Origin: UBA7662 sp041688385
GTDB lineage: Bacteria; Bacteroidota; Bacteroidia; UBA7662
DNA length: 11,093 nt
Reading direction: 5' to 3'
Assembly (NCBI GenBank): GCA_041688385.1
Contig: JBDNIH010000030.1
Coordinates: forward strand, 1-11,093
Numbering within the stretch: position 1 is the stretch's first letter; every line of letters begins with the position of its first letter. The position numbers were made by a program, and so were the translations under genes. This document shows positions 7,575-11,093 of the stretch, piece by piece. The notes beneath the pieces were generated by a model that saw only the letters and a list, made by a program, of their open reading frames with translations, was not told the origin of the DNA and did no database searches.

Positions 7575-8429
7575 GTGATCATTTTTCATCAAGCCAGCCC
7601 ACTTAAGCGACAGCTCCAACAGCTTCGTTCGCAAGGACAACAAATCGGATTTGTGCCCACAATGGGGGCCTTACATGCCGGCCATCTTTCCTTGATTGAA
7701 CGGGCAAAAACCGACAATGAACAGGTTGTTTGCAGTATTTTTGTCAACCCCACCCAGTTCAACGACCCAGCTGACTTGGCCGCCTACCCACGGACTTTGC
7801 CCGAAGACATCGCCCTGCTCGAAAGCGTGGGTTGCGATATACTTTTTGTACCAACGGTAGCTGAAATTTATCCCGCCAACGAAATACCCCTGAGTTATGG
7901 TTTTGGCAAACTCGAAACCATCTTCGAAGGTGAATTCCGGCCTGGGCACTTCAAAGGAGTAGGCCAGGTGGTAAATAAATTGTTGCGGAATGTCGAGCCG
8001 AATCGCCTCTACCTCGGGCAAAAAGACTACCAGCAGTGTATAGTCATCACCGACCTGATCCGGCAAATGGGTTGGGCGCAAAAAACAGCCGTGATTGTCT
8101 GCCCCACCGACCGCGAAGCAAGCGGATTGGCACGGAGCAGCCGCAACCAGCGCCTATCTGCCGAAGGACGGGAATCGGCCATCAACTTACACCGTGTTTT
8201 ACAGCAGTGCCGCGCCATCTACCCTCGCTATAGCCCGGCCGACCTAGTAAGTTGGGCTAAAGTGGAACTGGACAAAGACCCGCTCATCGAACCTGAATAT
8301 TTTCAATTTGTACATCCACATAGTCTGGCACCCATCACCGACTGGAACAAACAGCCCGCAGTATGGGTTTTAGTCGCTGCGTGGGTTGCCGACATCCGGT
8401 TAATCGATAATGATTATCTCTTTACGTAA
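7575..8429 (+). CDS. panC: Pantothenate synthetase (pantoate--beta-alanine ligase)
   Basis: PanC joins pantoate and beta-alanine with ATP to make pantothenate, the last step of vitamin B5 synthesis towards CoA. The 284 residues have the full set of motifs: IGFVPTMGALHAGHLSLI with HAGH (34-37) for ATP, SIFVNPTQF, FEGEFRPGHFKGVGQVVNKL, LGQKDYQQ (KDYQQ 150-154), SSRN (188-191) and QFVHPHSL. The start is a GTG at 7575: there is no ATG between it and the in-frame stop at 7551-7553, and it gives the usual family N-terminus. The motif normally reading REx-D-GLAxSSRN is REASGLARSSRN, with Ser183 for a near-invariant Asp; the other active-site residues are kept, so activity is expected. panD follows 23 bp downstream, supplying beta-alanine for the same reaction. 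Confidence 0.97.
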   Translation: MIIFHQASPLKRQLQQLRSQGQQIGFVPTMGALHAGHLSLIERAKTDNEQVVCSIFVNPTQFNDPADLAAYPRTLPEDIALLESVGCDILFVPTVAEIYPANEIPLSYGFGKLETIFEGEFRPGHFKGVGQVVNKLLRNVEPNRLYLGQKDYQQCIVITDLIRQMGWAQKTAVIVCPTDREASGLARSSRNQRLSAEGRESAINLHRVLQQCRAIYPRYSPADLVSWAKVELDKDPLIEPEYFQFVHPHSLAPITDWNKQPAVWVLVAAWVADIRLIDNDYLFT

Positions 8430-8434
8430 CTTTG
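8427..8434 (+). promoter_or_regulatory. Candidate internal -7 element before panD
   Basis: TAACTTTG matches TAnnTTTG at all fixed positions and uses the panC stop codon TAA as its first three bases. It sits 18 bp before the panD start. No TTTG is seen at the expected -33 distance, so this is only a candidate internal promoter. Confidence 0.33.
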
Positions 8435-8452
8435 CGCCGAAATTTACCAAGC

Positions 8453-8803
8453 ATGCAGATTCAAGTTTTGAAGTCTAAACTTCACCGGGTACGGGTTACA
8501 CAAGCCGAATTACATTATGTGGGCAGCATCACCATCGACGAAAATTTGATGGAGGCTGCCAACATCATCGAAAACGAAAAGGTGCAGGTAGTAAACATCA
8601 ACAATGGGGAACGGCTAGAGACCTACGTCATTAAAGGGGAGCGCAATAGCGGTACTATTTGTATGAACGGTCCCGCCGCGCGAAAAGTCGCCGTGGGCGA
8701 CATACTCATCATTATTTCTTATGCCACCATGGATTTTGAAGCTGCCAAAAGTTTCAAACCCGCGTTGGTATTCCCCGACGCAGACAACAAACTAGTACTT
8801 TAA
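8453..8803 (+). CDS. panD: Aspartate 1-decarboxylase (pyruvoyl-dependent), proenzyme
   Basis: PanD decarboxylates aspartate to beta-alanine, the substrate of PanC encoded just upstream. The enzyme is made as a proenzyme that cuts itself between Gly24 and Ser25, turning the serine into the pyruvoyl group. Starting at the ATG at 8453 puts GS exactly at 24-25 in AELHYVGSITID, and Lys9 in the position of the active-site lysine. The upstream frame could begin at a TTG at 8432, adding seven residues, but this would shift the cleavage site out of the normal numbering. Other family motifs are ETYVIKGERNSGTICMNGPAARKVAVGD and IIISYA. The 116-residue length is normal. The next gene starts 3 bp after its stop, so they are probably co-transcribed. 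Confidence 0.96.
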   Translation: MQIQVLKSKLHRVRVTQAELHYVGSITIDENLMEAANIIENEKVQVVNINNGERLETYVIKGERNSGTICMNGPAARKVAVGDILIIISYATMDFEAAKSFKPALVFPDADNKLVL

Positions 8804-8806
8804 GGC

Positions 8807-9826
8807 ATGCCTGGCTGGCTGAAGAAGACCCTACAATTCGCCCTGCCGTTGGTAGTGGGTGTAGTTATCTTGTATTTCGTTTTCCGTGGACAGGACAGCA
8901 CAGCCATCAAAAACACCCTCGCCAACGCCCATTACGGTTGGATAGTCGCCTCGAGTGCAGCAGCCTTGCTAAGTCATTGGCTGCGTGCCAAACGGTGGAC
9001 CATGCTCATGGAGCCGCTCGGCGAAACCGCCTCGAATGCCGTTGCTTTTCATGCCGTCATGTTTGGCTATCTCGCCAATCTGGCATTCCCACGTATGGGC
9101 GAAGTAACCCGTTGTGGTGCCATTGCCCGCCACAGCAAACTGCCTGTGAATGGCATAATCGGAACCGTAATTATTGAGCGAGCCATCGACTTATTGATGC
9201 TGATCGTCATAACGGGCTTCACCGTGTTGCTGAATTTCGATTTGCTAAAAGGCCCGATGTTCAAGATACTCAACGGCTTGACTGCACTCGAACCGCTTGG
9301 TTTGGCGTGGTACTACTGGGTGGCCGGTTTATTGGTATTCGGCTTGGCCATTTTATGGTATTATTTTAACACCATTCGCCACCTCGACTACCCCTGGCTT
9401 ATTAAAGTACGCGGATTTGCGCGTGGCATACTCGCCGGCTTCAAATCCATCACCGCCCTGCGCAAACCCCTGTTGTTCTGGTTGTATACCATAGGCATTT
9501 GGGCAGGGTATTACCTCATGACCTACCTCTGTGTTTTTGCTTTCGACACCACGAGCATGCTAAATCCGAATGAAGGACTACTTATACTCGTAAGCGGAAG
9601 TTTTGGCATGGTGGCCCCAGTTCAAGGCGGCATTGGCGCTTACCATGCCGTTATCAGCAAACTACTTGAAGTTTTGCCAGGTAGAAATATCAGCGGGGCA
9701 GATGCACTGAGTTTCGCTACACTCACCCATGCCGCGCAAACCCTCTTGGTAATTGTCGTAGGTTTGGTTTCGATGTTATGGCTTTTCCTCAAAAAACGCA
9801 ACCATGGGATACAGAAGCTCAGCTGA
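8807..9826 (+). CDS. Lysylphosphatidylglycerol synthase-type transmembrane / flippase-like protein (UPF0104)
   Basis: This 339-residue polytopic membrane protein shows several hydrophobic spans, for example about residues 9-25, 41-57, 120-145, 168-187, 222-245 and 305-329. It carries motifs of the LPG_synthase_TM/UPF0104 family: HWLRAKRWTML, NLAFPRMGEVTRCGAI (family form npRxGExxR), GTVIIERAIDLLML and GMVAPVQGGIGAYH near residue 270. The family covers the membrane half of MprF lysyl-phosphatidylglycerol flippases and stand-alone members of unproven substrate. No lysyl-transferase domain is attached, so a lipid- or glycolipid-related transport role is inferred. It starts 3 bp after panD and overlaps rfaE2 by 23 bp, so it lies inside the operon. 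Confidence 0.9.
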   Translation: MPGWLKKTLQFALPLVVGVVILYFVFRGQDSTAIKNTLANAHYGWIVASSAAALLSHWLRAKRWTMLMEPLGETASNAVAFHAVMFGYLANLAFPRMGEVTRCGAIARHSKLPVNGIIGTVIIERAIDLLMLIVITGFTVLLNFDLLKGPMFKILNGLTALEPLGLAWYYWVAGLLVFGLAILWYYFNTIRHLDYPWLIKVRGFARGILAGFKSITALRKPLLFWLYTIGIWAGYYLMTYLCVFAFDTTSMLNPNEGLLILVSGSFGMVAPVQGGIGAYHAVISKLLEVLPGRNISGADALSFATLTHAAQTLLVIVVGLVSMLWLFLKKRNHGIQKLS

Positions 9827-10298
9827 ACATAAAATACGCGACAAAGCCAGCCTGCTCACCCAAGTGCAGGCCTGGAGAGAGGAAGGTAAAAAAATCGTCT
9901 TCACCAACGGCTGTTTCGATATCCTCCACCTTGGACATATAGATTACCTGAACCGGGCGGCCGATTTAGGCGATGTATTGGTCATCGGCGTAAATACAGA
10001 TGCTTCAACACGGAGATTAAAAGGAGAACACCGGCCCGTACAAGACGAAAAATCACGATTACATCTACTCGCATCGCTGGCTTGCGTAGCCGCCGTTGTT
10101 TTGTTCGACGAACCCACGCCTCTCCAGCTAATCAAAAGTGTACAACCCGATATTTTGGTAAAGGGAGCCGACTACAGCGTAGATCAAATTGTTGGCGGAC
10201 CAGAAGTGCTCGCCCTTGGCGGTAAAGTCGAAACCATTCCGCTCGTGAGCGGCTATTCTACTTCGGCCATAGAAGCACGCATCAAGGCGCAGCCCTGA
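9804..10298 (+). CDS. rfaE2: D-glycero-beta-D-manno-heptose 1-phosphate adenylyltransferase
   Basis: The 164-residue protein is a stand-alone cytidylyltransferase-type nucleotidyltransferase of the HldE C-terminal/RfaE2 kind, making ADP-heptose from heptose-1-phosphate and ATP for lipopolysaccharide or related glycans. Motifs: KIVFTNGCFDILHLGHIDYL (HxGH at 42-45), GVNTDASTRRLKGEHRP, KGADYSVDQIVGG (from 120) and SGYSTSAIEARI, equivalent to the family's YSTT. The kinase half (RfaE1) is not in this window. The ATG at 9804 lies inside the end of the UPF0104 gene (23-bp overlap in another frame), which suggests translational coupling; the next in-frame candidates are a GTG near residue 21, which would cut into the helix before the core. 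It is the last gene of this operon, with no clear hairpin terminator after it. Confidence 0.93.
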   Translation: MGYRSSAEHKIRDKASLLTQVQAWREEGKKIVFTNGCFDILHLGHIDYLNRAADLGDVLVIGVNTDASTRRLKGEHRPVQDEKSRLHLLASLACVAAVVLFDEPTPLQLIKSVQPDILVKGADYSVDQIVGGPEVLALGGKVETIPLVSGYSTSAIEARIKAQP

Positions 10299-10309
10299 TT
10301 TTACACTGC

Positions 10310-10338
10310 TTTTCTATGACAAAAACTCTGTACCTTTA
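10310..10338 (+). promoter_or_regulatory. Candidate promoter of the right-edge secreted protein gene
   Basis: TACCTTTA (10331-10338) matches TAnnTTTG at seven of eight positions, and TTTT (10310-10313) lies 17 bp upstream where TTTG would be expected. The start codon at 10365 is 27 bp after the element. This sets the last gene apart from the rfaE2 operon. Confidence 0.4.
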
Positions 10339-10364
10339 GGAGTTCACACTGTTGTCAAAACTGC

Positions 10365-11093
10365 ATGCAGCTACGCTTTAAGCTCGTTTTAATCTTATTC
10401 TTCGTCAGTACGCTGGGCTTTGGCCAGTCCTACTCTAAAGACTGGCGTTTTGGTCAACTCGGTCGTATTGAATTTACCCCGGGCGGCGCCATCGGTCAAA
10501 GCGGCAGCACCTTAACGTCTTTTGAAGGCAGCGTGGCGGTAACCGACCCCACAACTGGCAGCATTCTTTTTTATTCGAATGGAGAGCAAGTTTGGGGTGC
10601 AAATAACGCAAATCTCCAAAATGGAACCGCACTCACCGGCAAACAAACCACGACACAAAGTAGTCTCGTGGTGCCTTTTCCGGGCCAAGCCAATCGATAC
10701 ATACTCTTTACCCTCACCAATACCCTCGATTCAGCGGGTTTGCAGTATTCTGTCATCGATATGACCTTAAATGGTGGTTTAGGTGGCGTAGTTGTTGGCC
10801 AGAAAAACTTGTCGGTAATTTTTGGTTTTCCGACCAATGCTTTGTCCGAAAAACTAACAGCTACCAAACATTGTAACGGTACCGATTATTGGGTAATGGG
10901 CCATTTTGTGAGCACCGCGCAGTTTTACCGCTTTTTGGTGACACCAACAGGCGTTCAAGCGATCACCCTGCAAACCATTGGAAGCAGTCATCCTTTCCCC
11001 AATTCTTTGAATGCAAGGTCGAACAAAGGTTATATGAAGTTTTCGCCCGACGGCTGCCGACTGGCGTTGGCCACCAACCAACAGAATGGTAGC
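10365..11093 (+). CDS. Secreted protein of the Bacteroidota repeat/propeller-like type (partial, 3' end missing)
   Basis: The reading frame from the ATG at 10365 is open for all 243 codons to the window edge, so the C-terminus is unseen. The N-terminus is a clear signal peptide (basic QLRFK, hydrophobic core, likely cut near GFG-QS, residues 18-22). The mature start KDWRFGQLGRIEF and the stretches GSILFYSNGEQVWG, HCNGTDYWVMGHF (169-181) and GYMKFSPDGCRLALA (222-236) resemble the opening of large secreted Bacteroidota proteins, probably beta-propeller-like, that often end in PKD modules and a T9SS or gliding-motility-type sorting tail. That tail would lie beyond this window and cannot be confirmed. 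The enzyme or ligand function is unknown. Confidence 0.75.
   Translation, partial: MQLRFKLVLILFFVSTLGFGQSYSKDWRFGQLGRIEFTPGGAIGQSGSTLTSFEGSVAVTDPTTGSILFYSNGEQVWGANNANLQNGTALTGKQTTTQSSLVVPFPGQANRYILFTLTNTLDSAGLQYSVIDMTLNGGLGGVVVGQKNLSVIFGFPTNALSEKLTATKHCNGTDYWVMGHFVSTAQFYRFLVTPTGVQAITLQTIGSSHPFPNSLNARSNKGYMKFSPDGCRLALATNQQNGS

Noticed and set aside
8432..8452. Seven-residue N-terminal extension of PanD from a TTG start
   Set aside because: It would move the Gly-Ser self-cleavage site from 24-25 to 31-32; the ATG at 8453 gives the standard numbering.

Overview
The window looks like chromosomal DNA from a member of the Bacteroidota. Several things point there together: two lipoproteins with lipoboxes, a DUF4270 lipoprotein beside glmS, a stand-alone GT5 'starch synthase' domain next to panC, an OmpA/beta-barrel protein of Bacteroidota type, a right-edge protein resembling the large secreted proteins of that phylum, a near-absence of Shine-Dalgarno sequences, and promoter-like elements of the Bacteroidota form TAnnTTTG. 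The class cannot be fixed from this stretch. Nothing here looks like a phage, transposon, CRISPR array or recent insertion.

There are three minus-strand/plus-strand blocks. (1) Bases 1-3038, minus strand: a lipoprotein with three Ig-like (Big_5) repeats and a C-terminal ice-binding-like (DUF3494) domain, followed 9 bp later by an outer-membrane beta-barrel protein with a divergent OmpA-type C-terminus that runs off the left edge. The two are probably one envelope/surface unit. A non-coding stretch of about 350 bp lies upstream of this pair.

(2) Bases 3379-7443, minus strand: a tightly packed operon, GT5-like protein -> DUF4270 lipoprotein -> glmS. It has a 4-bp ATGA overlap, then a 7-bp gap, and ends in a very strong rho-independent terminator. 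GlmS makes glucosamine-6-phosphate for peptidoglycan and lipid A. The GT5-like protein has lost the residues expected of a glycogen synthase, so its name should not be taken as its function.

(3) Bases 7575-10298, plus strand, diverging from block 2 across a 131-bp promoter region: panC, panD, a flippase-like/UPF0104 membrane protein and rfaE2. Spacings of 23 bp, 3 bp and a 23-bp overlap suggest one operon with a possible internal promoter before panD. It joins pantothenate synthesis (precursor of CoA and acyl carrier protein) to an envelope membrane protein and a nucleotide-activated heptose enzyme. A separate secreted protein starts at 10365 behind its own candidate promoter and runs off the right edge.

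Most of the window is ordinary conserved housekeeping DNA. The parts most worth a second look are the DUF3494-lipoprotein/OmpA pair and the apparently non-catalytic GT5 protein in the DUF4270-glmS operon. I see no evidence that is strong enough to call a wholly new system.
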